From assembly GCA_963932145.1 (NCBI GenBank), contig OZ010586.1:72650368-72714367 (forward strand): a DNA stretch of 64,000 bases. Reading direction: 5' to 3'. Positions 34,535 to 45,670 of the stretch are shown here, piece after piece. The DNA is from Acanthosepion lycidas. Lineage: Eukaryota; Mollusca; Cephalopoda; Sepiida; Sepiidae. The notes beneath the pieces are model-generated. The model saw only the letters and a list, made by a program, of their open reading frames with translations. It searched no databases and had not been told where the DNA came from. A program made the translations under genes and the position numbers. Numbering within the stretch: position 1 is the stretch's first letter; each line of letters starts with the position of its first letter.

Positions 34535-34840
34535 TATATATATATATATATATATATTCTGAGATGAGGTATTATGTACACTATTTACATTTATAAGGAC
34601 ACATGGCACAGTGGATAAAGGCATTAGATCCAGTGAAAGTCTGAGTTCAATATCTGGTTAAGGCAGTGAAGAACTTGGTGAGGGGAATTAACAGGAGATA
34701 ACCGATAACTGACATCCATTAGACATGGCACAGGGAACTACAACAGTCTACCTAAGTTTGACATTCCAACCACCTGAAGAAGGCTGGAGTGTACAATGTT
34801 GTGATGAATATGACAACAAAGATAAGGAAAATAGTCCAAA
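34535..34840. mobile_element. Fold-back element with tRNA-like core, copy 4 (core reversed)
   Basis: After (TA)n 34535-34557, 'ctgagatgaggtattatgta' opens the element as in copy 3. The core is now forward: 'cacatggcacagtggataaa' and 'ctgagttcaatatctgg' (A- and B-box-like). The right end is in the usual sense ('ccacctgaagaaggctggag') with a deletion. The left terminal repeat is lost. Confidence 0.8.
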
Positions 34841-35039
34841 TTATATATATATATATATATAAACAAGTTTGATTAAAATAAACCAACAAGTTCTGTCTAT
34901 TTAATATTTTATTAATTTTTCAATTTTTTGATTAGGTATTCAGTATTGCATTTGAATTTGTGGATAAACTAACTGAAGTTCATATTTGGTTATTTTAGAT
35001 CAAGTACTGAAGTATTGAAGTTTTATTGGTTGGGTCCAC

Positions 35040-35240
35040 AGGTTGAATAGAGGGAAAAAGAGACAAGGGTAAGCAACACATGACATACCTGCTGGGTTTA
35101 AGCAAGTTGATGGCTAAATGTGGTCTGAGGGAGTTGGCAGAGGCACAAAACTTATTGAGAGCCACAAGGGATAGGGGAGAGTCATGATCGTCTACGTCAT
35201 GAAAGGACATGGCACATAAAAAGAAAAGAATCTGCCAATT
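35040..35240 (+). pseudogene. RTE-type LINE 3' end
   Basis: 'gagggagttggcagaggcac', 'gttgatggctaaatgtgg' and 'gagagtcatgatcgtctacg' followed by 'gaaaggacatggcacataaa' match the RTE 3' terminal block (compare 43557-43675). Confidence 0.65.
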
Positions 35241-35778
35241 AAGAGAGACAGAACATTCAGTATTCCAATGAAACACTGAATCCTGTCAACATAGAATACT
35301 GCCAAGCTCTGCTTCTTCCCAAAAAAATGTGCCTGCTTTTATGGTACCTAAAACTTTAGTAGTTGGCTAGCAAAGGGAATCATTTACATGGCTAACACTG
35401 CTCAAATCACCATCCCAACTATCCTATGGGGAAACTGGTAAACACTTTCTTCTTAACCTGGCATTTTGGGGTTCGCACCGGCTATGTTCTGGCAGGGCAG
35501 CCATGTGTTGTCTTTCTGCAGAGACAGCATACTAAACATTGTATCATTGACCAATGTGGGCAGGTACTGTTATCAGTAGTGATTGGTTGCACCATCTGCA
35601 TTTTGTTTCCAGTACAAGTACTTTCAACTGTTGCAGTCATTATCAAGAAACAATATTGATGTCTGTGTGGTCCTTTGTCTACATCCTGGTAATCTCTAGA
35701 AAGCTAGAAGTTTGAAAATAGTCTACAGTGATGTAATGTTTCTTGGTAGTGAGGCTGCACTAAAAAGAATGCACTTTT

Positions 35779-35846
<68 letters not shown>

Positions 35847-36828
35847 AGTAATGAAAAGTTTGGTAATCTGTATGGATAATCCCAAGGAGAATGTAATCCA
35901 GAGAGCTCACTGTTAAACCAGAGTGAATATTAATTTAAGTAAAATTAAAAAATAGACAACCTTAAGGGTCCATTGATTATATTTTATTTCCCCAGGAAGG
36001 GGTCTTTTTCCTGGTTTCTCAGATCATATTTCCAAGCATAAAATAAAATGGTTTTAAATTTACATATTATTTTTATATGCTTTTGATGGGTAGTAAATAT
36101 ATCATATGCTCTTCAAAATGCTGTCTTTTGTGCTGAATGATATTTTATTTAATATGTGTTGTTTATTTTGTTGAATAGGACTTTTAGCCCTTCTTTGCAT
36201 TAGGTGCAGCATCACTATTGATAAACATTACACATTACATCACTGTATATTATTTCAAATTTTCAGCTTTCCAAAGATTACCAGGATGTAGATGAAGAAT
36301 TTCTGCCTAACACAGAGACACCACATTGGTTCTTGAATATGACTGAGACGGTTAAAAGTGTTTGAACAAAAGAACAACACAAACATGAACCTTGGACAGT
36401 TTATCCACAGTTTTGATATCTATACACAACACTTTACTTCAAAATTAGAAAAATACAATAAAAAATTAAACAGACTATATATATATATATATATATATAT
36501 AGTGTTAGATATGTAAATTTTGAAGCACTGTGATACAGTCAAACAGTCTGTGGATGACAATATATATGCTTCCAGGAGATCTGGTTGAGCTCTTGAGAGA
36601 AAGGGGGTTTTAAAAACAGCAGCTTCTACTGCTATCAATGCAATACTTTTCAGGTATTAATTGAGTTCTCTGGACCGCTGGCATATTTTGTATAGAAAAA
36701 ATGTTAAAATATCCCTTTCTCTCTGCTGTGCGACAATAGCCTAGTGGTAGGATCTCTGACTAATGTCAAATTGGATCACTGGCCACAATGAAGAGCTATG
36801 ATACAGTGAAACAGTCTGTCTGTGAATG

Positions 36829-36862
<34 letters not shown>

Positions 36863-36876
36863 GATAGAAAGAAGGA
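35241..36876. other. Unrecognised DNA with (TA)n tracts
   Basis: (TA)n at 35782-35842, 36476-36501 and 36834-36860. About 25-bp inverted blocks 'ctacatcctggtaatctc' (35680) and 'agattaccaggatgtag' (36277) could be ends of an unidentified 600-bp element. 'gatacagtcaaacagtctg' (36531) recurs at about 36800. Confidence 0.35.
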
Positions 36877-37275
36877 GGCTTACAGCCAAATCACATTGAA
36901 ACATTGGTTCCCATATGATCACTGAAGTTAAGCTCTGGTCAGTAGCTAGAGGATATCTGTTTGGCAATACCAAGTGCTTTAAGCTTTGTATGGGGGGGTG
37001 TAATTGGTAATGGCTAAGAAGTGTTAATCGGAGAACTGAGCTCCAATTCCTGTTGGGCTTGTGATATTTACATATGTGCAAATACCCTTGGGAAAGGTAT
37101 GAATACACAACTTCTCCCTACAACTATGGGTTAATTAGTAAGACTTGTATCACTAAACTATTATTATCACCCAGAAATAAAATTAAAAAATTGCTTACAA
37201 AATATTTAAATTTCGACATTAAATAACCCATAGAGGTTGATATGTCACTAAACAAAGACAATAAACCAACCAAAA
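36877..37275 (+). mobile_element. Full-length 5S/tRNA SINE
   Basis: 5S head ('ggcttacagccaaatcacat', 'atgatcactgaagttaagct', 'gcaataccaagtgctttaag'), tRNA-like part ('gtgtaattggtaatggc', 'tgagctccaattcctg') and tail ('acccttgggaaaggtatgaa', 'ctatgggttaattag', 'gatatgtcactaaacaaag'). Confidence 0.85.
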
Positions 37276-37410
37276 GAAAGAAAATAACAAAACAGCATAC
37301 AGACTTTAGGCAGTTTAGTCACAATTTTGATCACAATACACACCTTATTTGAAACATACAATAAAGAATTTAACAGACAGATCTTGTCAGTTTTGTTTAA
37401 TCAAACTTGA

Positions 37411-37412
<2 letters not shown>

Positions 37413-37450
<38 letters not shown>
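37413..37450. repeat. (TA)n tract
   Basis: Uninterrupted TA alternation. Confidence 0.95.
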
Positions 37451-37454
<4 letters not shown>

Positions 37455-37499
37455 TAAAAATTAATATGAAATTAATTATATACTATATTAAATTGAATA

Positions 37500-38145
37500 T
37501 ATCCAATTTAATCATTTGTAATCTCATCCCCATCAATCAATGTTTTGTAGAAAACCAACAGTATATATAAATTTAAATGTCACTTGGGAGATTGTATCTC
37601 CAACAGAAAAAGAAAAGAATATTTGTGTTGGTCACACTACAACTACGTTGTCTCAGAGGCTGACTTTTCATTTGAATTATGCATTTAATATTTCTAAACA
37701 TTTACAAAAACATGCGTGTCCACATTAAGAAATTAGAAAAATTCTTGTTAAAAAATACTTCTATAATTTTTCATGAAAACAATAAACATAAACTAAAAAT
37801 TCTTGAAGAATTAAAGAATTGAAACCAAACCTTTATAAAATTATGAATACTGCAAAAATGTTTCAAAATGTTTACAGTAGATAATTTAGAAATATCTAGG
37901 TTTTAACTAATAACTTTAATTAGTTTCTTAATAACTTAGTTATCTCCCTTGAACTTACTGCCCAACTATGCTTACATCATAAAATTTTAAAATTGTACAG
38001 TACATAAGTTTAGCATTTTTCACTTCACAAATAAAAAATTTAATTTTCAGATGACCGCCACAAATTTATCTTAGATAAAACAAAACCCCTGATAAAATAA
38101 GACCCTGAAGATGACATTTTGATGATGTCAAAAGTACTCAGAATA
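37500..38145 (+). pseudogene. Penelope-like element 3' remnant (GIY-YIG endonuclease)
   Basis: 'KNICVGHTTTTLSQRLTFHL' (about 37615-37675) followed by 'NISKHLQKHACPH' matches the GIY-YIG domain of Penelope-like elements, whose core 'YIGHTTTTLSRRLTYHL' is characteristic; here YIG reads CVG. Next, '-KTKNS*RIKE' and related decayed peptides fit the family's 'KLKILEAL' C-terminus. Downstream, 'ccctgaagatgacattttga' plus 'tgatgtcaaaagtactc' (38104-38140) forms the hairpin-like tail seen at such elements' ends. The RT domain is not visible. Non-functional. Confidence 0.7.
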
Positions 38146-38279
38146 AATGAATATGCATCAATATGGTAACTTTCTTTCTTCCTTTAATAATGATACTAAG
38201 AAGCTTGTTTGTGAATATGAAAGGATCATATTAAAAATAAGTAGACAAAACTTGTCTAAATTATTTAATGAGACATGTC

Positions 38280-38282
<3 letters not shown>

Positions 38283-38331
<49 letters not shown>
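38283..38331. repeat. (TA)n tract
   Basis: Uninterrupted TA alternation. Confidence 0.95.
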
Positions 38332-38335
<4 letters not shown>

Positions 38336-38466
38336 GGAAGTAAAACCAGCAGTAAAATTTAAGCTGAAATTTTTACACCAACCACTGCACCAAAAAATGT
38401 GCAAACAAATGTAGAAAAAACTATTATACTGTCAGCTGATAATATGCACCTATTTTAAGGGAATAT

Positions 38467-39876
38467 TTTAGAAAATAGATTTACAAAAGGACAAACAGTA
38501 AAGAATGTCAAACTTGCTACCTGCACAAATCAACTTCAACAACATTCCAAACATAACGCGTGTGTACCTGCAAACTGTCCACAATGTCAAAAAGACCATA
38601 GTCATGGGCCAGGGCATGCAGACAAAGCCAAGCATAGGCAAGGATAACAAGAAACTGAATTGGTGTTTTCATTAATACTCGCAAGACATAAATTGTAAAT
38701 GATCCAACAACATTAATATGTAAGATTGCTACTTAGCTAAAAATGAACTCCAAAACCATCAGAACATCTAGGCATAATGATCTTGGCCTCAACATTTAAC
38801 TTGCTCAAACTCGCTCTGTAAATATTGTCTCTCAAAGTCTCACTGTTTGTGTAACTTCCTTCATTATTTTCAATGATGTCATATATTATATCAGAGTATC
38901 CATGGGGTGGATTACAGAGGGTTGAACAATGAGAACTGATATTTATGAGGTGGGTTGAATGCTTTGTCCAGATATTTACGAGGTGGATTTGGGTGGGTTG
39001 AAAGCTAAAGGGTTACATCATACATCAGGATGACAAAGCACCTCCTCTATAAAGGCAGAAGATTGTAAAGTTGCAAGAAAGTGCTCTGAGATACCTAAAA
39101 AACAATGAATCCACTGTTAAAATATTCAAAAGAAATATTAAAAACATTCAAAGTGGACACTGTTTTGAACTACCAAAATGATCAGTACCTTGCAAATTCA
39201 ACAGTGGATGCCAAAGGTACCTTCAAGATCTGACATCAAGGCCTCTTATAGGAAAAAAGGTGTCTTCATTCTTCTACAGGCTTAGAGAAAAGGTGGATGC
39301 TAAGGCCTTTTTCAAAGACCTAAATTACTATGCTTTGCTATGGCTCAAGGCCAACTACTCAGAGAATAAATATTTATGAAGCACCAAGCCATAAAGCCAA
39401 AACAATGCAAAAAATCTACAAAGGGAACTTTCTGGTTAGCAGTTTTCTAGTCCTCCTCCAACCTGGACCCACTGGTCTATACCATTTGGAGTGTTTTGAA
39501 GAAGGCCAAAAACAAGAAGAAGCATCATTAACCACAAGACTCAAGTCTTGTAGTGCTATAGATCATTATGCATAGATATTCTGGTGGTTTTGGGGTCCAT
39601 TTTTAACTTAGTAGCAATCTTACATATTAATGTTGTTGGATCATTTACAATTTACGTCTTGAGAGTATTAATGAAAACACCAATTCAGTTTCTTGTTATC
39701 CTTGCCTATGCTTGGCTTTGTCTGCATGCCCTGGCCCATGACTATGGTCTTTTTGACATTGTGGACAGTTTGCAGGTACACACGCGTTATGTTTGGAATG
39801 TTGTTGAAGTTGATTTGTGCAGGTAGCAAGTTTGACATTCTTCGCTGCTTGTCCTTTTGTAAATCTATTTTCTAAA
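38467..39876. mobile_element. Large inverted-repeat element, 316-bp arms
   Basis: Arms 38467-38782 and 39561-39876 are reverse complements with no net indel (mirror coordinates sum to 78343 throughout) and few mismatches. The same 60-residue open frame appears once per arm in opposite orientation, which shows conservation of DNA, not a gene. The 778-bp centre has 'gaggtgggttga'-type short repeats and an unrecognised frame at 39330-39575. It looks like a fold-back transposon or an inverted duplication; the class is unknown. Confidence 0.85.
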
Positions 39877-40019
39877 ACATAGAAATGGGCCAAGATGTCC
39901 AATGTTAAAAATTTCATGGCTTTTTGAGTTTGTGCTAAGGGTATATTTCAAAAATTAGAGAAGCTGTATTGTATAGATTATTTGTCTTGATATCATCTAT
40001 TAATTTTATTAATATCCTT

Positions 40020-41060
40020 TCATAATCTTTATGTGCCATTTTCCCTCAGGACTTAAGCGATCACTGTTCTCCACAACTTCCTGTCATTTGTAGTTCTTAA
40101 TAAATTTTGTCTTTTCATTATTTCTCCTAATCCATGTTCTGCAATCCATTTACTCAAGATCACTAAATATCTAATGTGCGGTTTTAATCTTCCCTTCTTG
40201 CCTTCAATCTGTCTTGTGAGTATCAGATTTTCCAAGTCCTATTTCCTCATTATGTGTCCTAGAAAAACTCTTCCTGATGTTAAGTATAACTTTCTTTTTT
40301 GTTTTCATTTTCTCTAAAATTTCTTGTTGCCCACATATTCAGTCCATGATATCCTCAGCATCCTTCTGTAGAACTACATTTTTGTTGCTTCATGTCTCTA
40401 ATTCATCTTTGAGGAGATTGTCTAGTATTCACTGCCATACAGGAGGACATATATCATGCAACAGTTCAGTAACCTTTTCTTTGTTTCTAAAGAAATTTTC
40501 CTGTCTCTTAATACTCTGCTTAGCTTTTGGAATGCACCTTTGGCCATAGCAATACGTCTTCGGATCTCAATGTTGCACATTCTGCCCTCTGTTAGAACAC
40601 TTCCCAGATATTTAGATTTTTGTAATTGCTTGATTTTAGTATCCCCAATTTGTAATCTGCATTTTGCGCTCACCTTTTTGTTGACAACCATGTCTTCTTC
40701 TAGTTTATATTTAGTCCTTTCTTCTTGCCTTCCTTTGCTACCTTCCGTAGGAACTTTTGTAGTTTCCTTTCCGTGTCTGCTATCAACACTGTATCATCTG
40801 TATATCTCATGTTGTTAACATTGTGGCTGCCAACAACAAATCTCGGAGGACATCTAATTCCCTCAGAATTGCCTTACTGTATAGGTTGAACAATCTGGTG
40901 AGACGATACATCCTTGTCTTACAAACCCTTTCTATTTTTGTGTATCTGCTGAACTCATTTACTATCTGTATGCAGGTGGTTTGCTGCCAGTATTTTATAG
41001 ATCCAGATTTTATTGTTTTTAGGAGGCAGGGGTGCTCATGAAAGTCCTTGTTTATCATAA
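40020..41060 (-). pseudogene. RTE-type LINE, RT catalytic core to 3' end
   Basis: Minus strand, right to left: 'LFNLYSKAILRELDVLRDLL' (about 40830-40900), 'NMRYTDDTVLIADTERKLQK' with an RT catalytic aspartate pair in Y-DD context (about 40770-40815), 'DTKIKQLQKSKYLGSVLTEG', 'EIRRRIAMAKGAFQKLSRVL', 'ISLETKKRLLNCCMIYVLLY', a worn 'WTE-V' block, and 'LSKWIAEHGLGEIMKRQNLL' near 40090-40150. This is the longest RTE copy in the window. Stops and frameshifts make it non-functional. Confidence 0.85.
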
Positions 41061-41099
41061 AAAGCTATTCCGAAACTGAAGACTCGAATTACTGTAAAG

Positions 41100-41996
41100 T
41101 CTGAGTAAATTGATGATTTGTATTTTATGGCTTATCAACCTTTTGGAGCAGGGTGCAGTTCCTTAGTAATTTTCAATAGCTTGTTATTATTACAATATTT
41201 TGGCTTTTGTGCTCTCTGGCCTTCATCAGTTCCTTGTCAATCTGAGTAAACTTCAGCAATATTTTTTTGAACTGAACCTTTTATTTAAAGACACCAATAT
41301 TCAGAGAATTTAAAACGATTACTTGGTTACTTATTTTAGTGCATCATTTGACTTACAATTATTGCCATGTAATGTAACCAATAGTGCATTATTTACATAA
41401 GTAGCAAAGTAACCATTGTAAGTAATGCATAATCATTTTGTTCAGTTTATTTAATTGTTCTAGGCTATTGTCTGGGACAATAGCATTGTAGTTTAATAGT
41501 AGGAACATTCACCTATCATCTGGTTCACATTTCTCCTTGGTCTTTTATTCCCTGTGTAGGGATATGAAAAGGCAATTATCTGCCTTTGGTCAAAGTGAAG
41601 TCCTGTGGCTCATGTGACAGAAGATTAGTGACATTACTTCATACAATGATGAATGTGGCAGTCAGTCAGCTTCCAGGAGTCAAAGAGTTGCTTTTCAAAC
41701 TGGGCTAAATCTACCTCCCCCAGCCATGTTGTGCAGCTAACAAACCTATGATGCCTTGAAATTATATCTTCACCAGATATAGAAAATATCAGTGGCTTGC
41801 AGTCCTCATGTTGGGGCGTACCCAGAACTCACTGTTCCTGGAATATGTCCTCGCTAGCGACATAGCAGATGAATCTGGCCTTCTTGAATCTAGAATTCTA
41901 AATATGGCTTTTGCAGAAACACAGGAGAATCTTCAGCATCTACAGTTCCTATTGAGAATTATTATACTCAAGACTCTCTTTTTTCATAAACTTATA
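41100..41996. other. No recognised gene; SINE-tail scrap at left
   Basis: 'gatttgtattttatggctta' with 'tcaaccttttggagc' (41113-41150) looks like an inverse SINE tail. The rest is unrecognised. Confidence 0.35.
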
Positions 41997-42075
41997 TTAG
42001 GTTGGTGCAAAAATAATGTCGTTTTTTGATGTAAAAAAATACGTCAAAAACGATATTATTTTTGCACCAACCTAA
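41997..42075. mobile_element. Mariner MITE with Hsmar1/MADE1-like ends, copy 4
   Basis: Starts 'ttaggttggtgcaaaaataa', with 'tgtcgttttttgatgt' inside and an almost perfect inverse half. 79 bp, flanked by TA. Confidence 0.9.
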
Positions 42076-42268
42076 TACTTTACTTTTTGTTGCATACATG
42101 TTATAGTTTCTTGGTATGGGAGCTGTAAATATGTAGGACTATTTATAATTTTGTGTATGACTTAGCAGCATAAAACTCTTACTGAGAACAAAGCATTTTT
42201 GTAATTTCTTTTTTTTTCCAGCTGTTTTATTGTCTACAAAAATATGGTGTTATTATATCATGGATATA

Positions 42269-42315
42269 TTAGGTTGGTGCAAAAATAATGTCGGTTTTTG
42301 ACGTTAAAAAATACG
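42269..42315. mobile_element. Half of a mariner MITE
   Basis: 'ttaggttggtgcaaaaataa' with 'tgtcggtttttgacgtt', breaking off after 'acgtaatc'. The second half is missing. Confidence 0.8.
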
Positions 42316-42389
42316 TAATCTAATTTTCAAACAGAACACTCAAGGTTGTTTTTATTAATTATTTTATTATTATTATTATTGAACTTAGC

Positions 42390-43010
42390 TTCTTTTTTCA
42401 GTCAGTTGCCCCAACCAAGGCAATAAAACATTCAAAATGAAGCTGCTCCCTATTAATCATCTGAGATAACTCTTTCTGCCTTCCATCTGCATGGCTGATG
42501 CTAACCTCCAGGAGAGTGACTCATTGCACCTTCTCATGCTACCGTTTTCCACTGATATGAAGCGGAAAGATTATATTGAATCAATTGCTAGGTCTGCTGC
42601 TAGGAATATTGGTTCTCTGTGTTGTGCTAGACAATTTTTCTTGCTAGAATCAATCATACATATTTATATGTCTGCCATTCATCCTTGCTTTGAATATTGC
42701 TGCCACATTTCATCTATATATCTAAAAATTCATGATAAAATCCAAAGAAGAATCTTCAATGTTTTTGGTCTTGACCTGGTATGTCAGCTTCAGTCACTTT
42801 CCTCACTACTGTAATGTAGCTTCCCTGTGCCTTTTCTATAAATACTTTCATGGTAATTGTTTGTATGAACTCTATGATACCTAGACTTTATGAATTTAAG
42901 TGCAGTACTAGATTGGCAGCAAGGTCTCATCAATTTGCAGTTGAATTGTTCTGAGGAACTTTCCTTTAAAGTAAATGGCCTTTATGAATTTAAATGCAGT
43001 GCTAGATTGA
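42390..43010 (+). pseudogene. Jockey/CR1-group LINE, post-RT C-terminal fragment
   Basis: 'ADANLQESDSLHLLMLPFST' (family form 'LLGLTFS-D'), 'YIESIARSAARNIGSLCCAR', 'AIHPCFEYCCHISS', 'IYLKIHDKIQRRIFNV', 'LFYKYFHGNCLYEL', then 'LYEFKCSARLN'. The order and motifs match the C-terminal region shared with 44690-45670 and 62428-63455. It breaks directly into an RTE fragment at about 43012. Confidence 0.85.
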
Positions 43011-43190
43011 ATAGGGAAGGAAAGCTTGGAAAAACTGATACACACAAGACAGACAGAAAGGGCAAGAGGGACAGAGGAAGACAACGGGTAATATACTTAA
43101 TAAGCTTGAGTAAATGGATGGCAGTAAAGGGATTAGGTTGGTTGGGTTTTATGGCATATCAACCACTGTGGGTCATTTAATGTCAAATTA
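43011..43190 (+). mobile_element. RTE-type scrap joined to an inverse SINE tail
   Basis: 'LTGR'-like 'gaaaaactgatacacacaag', 'GKRDRGRQRVIYLISLSKWM' and 'AVKGLG' come from the RTE 3' region. 'tgggttttatggcatatcaa' onward (43145-43190) is the inverse of the SINE tail. Confidence 0.65.
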
Positions 43191-43193
43191 AGG

Positions 43194-43194
<1 letters not shown>

Positions 43195-43247
<53 letters not shown>

Positions 43248-43250
43248 TAT
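43195..43250. repeat. (TA)n-(CA)n microsatellite
   Basis: TA tract followed by CA and a short TA/TACC end. Confidence 0.95.
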
Positions 43251-43283
43251 ACCTATACATATATTAAATATACAGTACTATTA

Positions 43284-43395
43284 AACATATAGCTGGCAAC
43301 ATTATTCTTTCCAAAAAACGTATAGCTGGCTATAATTATTTTTCCCAAAAAACGTATAGCTGGCAACATTATTTTTCCGAAAACATTATCTGAGG
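43284..43395. repeat. 34-bp tandem repeat, three copies
   Basis: 'atagctggc' at 43288, 43322 and 43356, each followed by an 'attatt-ttcc-aaaaaacg' block. Confidence 0.85.
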
Positions 43396-43405
43396 CTTTA
43401 TTGTT

Positions 43406-43556
43406 GGACGTAGTTTATCATCATACCCAGGACGCGGATGTAGTTTATCGTCATACCCAAGACGTGGATGTAGTTTATCGTCATACCCAGGACGTGGATG
43501 TAGTTTATCGTCATGCCCAGGACAGGATGTAGTTTATCGTCATACCCAGGACGAAC
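43406..43556. repeat. 30-bp tandem repeat, five copies
   Basis: 'gtagtttatcgtcatacccag' with 'gacgtggat' repeats at 43410, 43440, 43470, 43500 and 43529. Nearly identical units indicate recent expansion. Confidence 0.95.
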
Positions 43557-43675
43557 AGGGATTAGGAGAAATAACAGAAAGACAAGGTTTATAGAGTTAC
43601 AAGGGACAGGAAATTGTAAAGAGCCATGTTCACCTACATCTTGAAGGGACGTAGCACATAAAGAAGACTAGATTA
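43557..43675 (+). pseudogene. RTE-type LINE 3' end
   Basis: 'attaggagaaataacagaaa', 'gacaggaaattgtaaagagc' and 'cttgaagggacgtagcacat' followed by 'aaagaaga'. This is the same 3' terminus as 35040-35240. Confidence 0.7.
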
Positions 43676-43719
43676 GCAGTTAGGTATCATCATTTTACAT
43701 TTTCAAAAGCTAAATATAA

Positions 43720-44115
43720 TCCTAAGTTCTATGCTAACAGTTTCTTCTCTTGCACTTTTCGATGGTGAAACTCTCTTTTGGATTCTTGCTTTCCAGTCAA
43801 CTTTGATCATCAAAAATTTAAAATGCAATGTCAATTGTTATTGTCTGTCTTCTTACACACACATACAAACACACACACACACACATGTGCAAACAAAAGT
43901 TGGCTCCCTATGTCATGCTTGACAATTTTTCTTGACAGAATCTATCTTACATATATTCACCTTTGCTTGGAATATTGCTGCCACATCTGTTCTGGTGCTC
44001 CTGCTATATATTTAGAGATTCTTGATAAAATCCAAAGAAGAATATGCAATGTTATTGGTCCTGACCTGGCATCTCAGTTTCACTCACTTAGAGATTCTTG
44101 GTCTCTTGAAGTTTG
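43720..44115 (+). pseudogene. Jockey/CR1-group LINE fragments (rearranged)
   Basis: The end-of-protein block ('cagtcaactttgatcatcaa', family form 'CFPVNFDLQKFKCNV') occurs before the more N-terminal block 'LCLEYCCHICSGAPAIYLEI' with 'LDKIQRRICNVIGPDLASQF'. They are therefore two separate pieces joined through a (CA)n tract at about 43855-43885. Confidence 0.8.
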
Positions 44116-44139
44116 AGTATACAAAAGATGAAAGCTTGT

Positions 44140-44345
44140 CAGATCAACTGCCGTGAAAATATTTATAGAAAAGATGCAGCAAAGCTATGTTATGGCAGTG
44201 GGGATGTGATTGAATCTGAAATGACAGGTCAGGACTGATAACATTGCAGATTCTTCTTTCGACTTTGTCAAGAATCTCTAGAGCACCAGACCAGATGTGG
44301 CAGCAACATTCAATTGCATGCGGGAATGGTAGACTTATAAACATG
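44140..44345 (-). pseudogene. Jockey/CR1-group LINE fragment, inverted
   Basis: Minus strand 'AIECCCHIWSGALEILDKVE', 'RRICNVISPDLSFQIQS' and 'HNIALLHLFYKYFHGS'. It is inverted with respect to the same block at 43905-44115, so the two can pair. Confidence 0.85.
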
Positions 44346-44689
44346 CAAGGTGGATTCTGGCAAAAAATTGTTTGGTATGGCACAACTTACTTTCAAACAA
44401 GGACTGAACTAATTACACAATGTTATCTGTCACGTAACTTTATCAATGTAAATATGTATGAAATATGCATTTATGCACAATCTAACTGTTTTGCTTTCAA
44501 CAGTGGAAATTTAACAAAACTATTCAACCAAAATAAACTATGAGTAGTTTTGGCATAACAATGTTCAATTCAGACTAATTAGAAAGAAACAGAAAAAAAA
44601 CTGAACTGATTCAGTCATTCTTATCAAATTGCAAATTGAAAGTAGTTTTGAATGGCAACTCTTCTAGATCTTTTTGCATTAATGTAGGT
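44346..44689. other. No recognised feature
   Basis: AT-rich DNA between two LINE copies. Confidence 0.35.
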
Positions 44690-45670
44690 GTTCCCCAGTA
44701 CTCTTATCCTTTGACCTATGTTGTTTCTTAATTTTCATAAATGACCTTCCTGATGTCGTCAATTCTCATCTTGGTAACTATGCTGATGGCATAACTATTT
44801 ACTGCTATCTTAATAGAAACTCTGATCAGTTTGATAAGGTCAAATTGGCAAGGAGTAGCTTGTTGATTTTAACACCTCCAAAACTAAACTGCTCCCTATT
44901 AATTATCTGAGAAACCCCTTTCAGCCTTTTATCATCATGACTGATACTAACCTCCTGGAAAGTGACTCATTGTGCCTTCTTGGAGTAATGTTTCCATTGA
45001 CATGAAGTGTAAAGATTATATTGAATCAATTATTAAGTTTGCACCTAGGAAACTTGGTTTATTGTATTATGCTATACAGTTTTACTTGCCAGATTCTATC
45101 TTACTTATTTATAAACTTACCATTTGTCCTTGCTTTGAGTATTGCTGCCACATCTGGTCTGATGCTTTTTTTATATATTTAGAAATTCTTAATAAAATTG
45201 GCATAAGAATTTGCAATTTTATTGGTCCTGACCTGGCATCTCGGCTACAGTCCCTTTCCCACCACCATAATGTAGCTTTTCTGTGCCTTTTCTATAAATA
45301 CTTTCATGGCAATTGTTTTGATAAACTTTCTTCTATGGTACATTTACTATGAATTTAAGTGCAGTACTAAATTGGAGACATGGTCTCATTACTTTACAGT
45401 TGAAATGACTAGATACAACCGTAAGTTCTATGCTAATAGTTTCTTCTATTGCATTTCTCGCTTGTGGAATTCTCTTCCACCTCCTTGCTTCCCAGTCAAC
45501 TTTGTTCTTCAAAAATTTAAATGCAATGTCAATCTTTATCTTCTGTTTTCTTAATTCTTTTTTTATTGTCCTCTCTCCTTAATAGTATTTTTCTTATATT
45601 CTCTAGCACTCAGTAACCCCTTGTGTCTTTCCTTGCTTGGAGTAAAATGATTAAAAAAAAAAAAAAATAG
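44690..45670 (+). pseudogene. Jockey/CR1-group LINE, RT core to poly(A) tail
   Basis: 'FINDLPDVVNSHLGNYADGI' (about 44735-44795; catalytic YADD is YADG), 'DQFDKVKLARS', 'MKCKDYIESIIKFAPRKLGL', 'TICPCFEYCCHIWSDAFFIY', 'ICNFIGPDLASRLQSLSHHH', 'LFYKYFHGNCFDKL', 'WNSLPPPCFPVNFVLQKFKC'. The 3' UTR has 'cccttgtgtctttccttgct', 'tggagtaaaatgatt' and a poly(A) of about 15. It is the most complete copy here, yet dead by the D-to-G change and frameshifts. Confidence 0.9.

Noticed and set aside
38468-39875. Two copies of a 60-residue open frame
   Set aside because: They lie in opposite arms of an inverted repeat, so identity reflects DNA duplication; no known domain.
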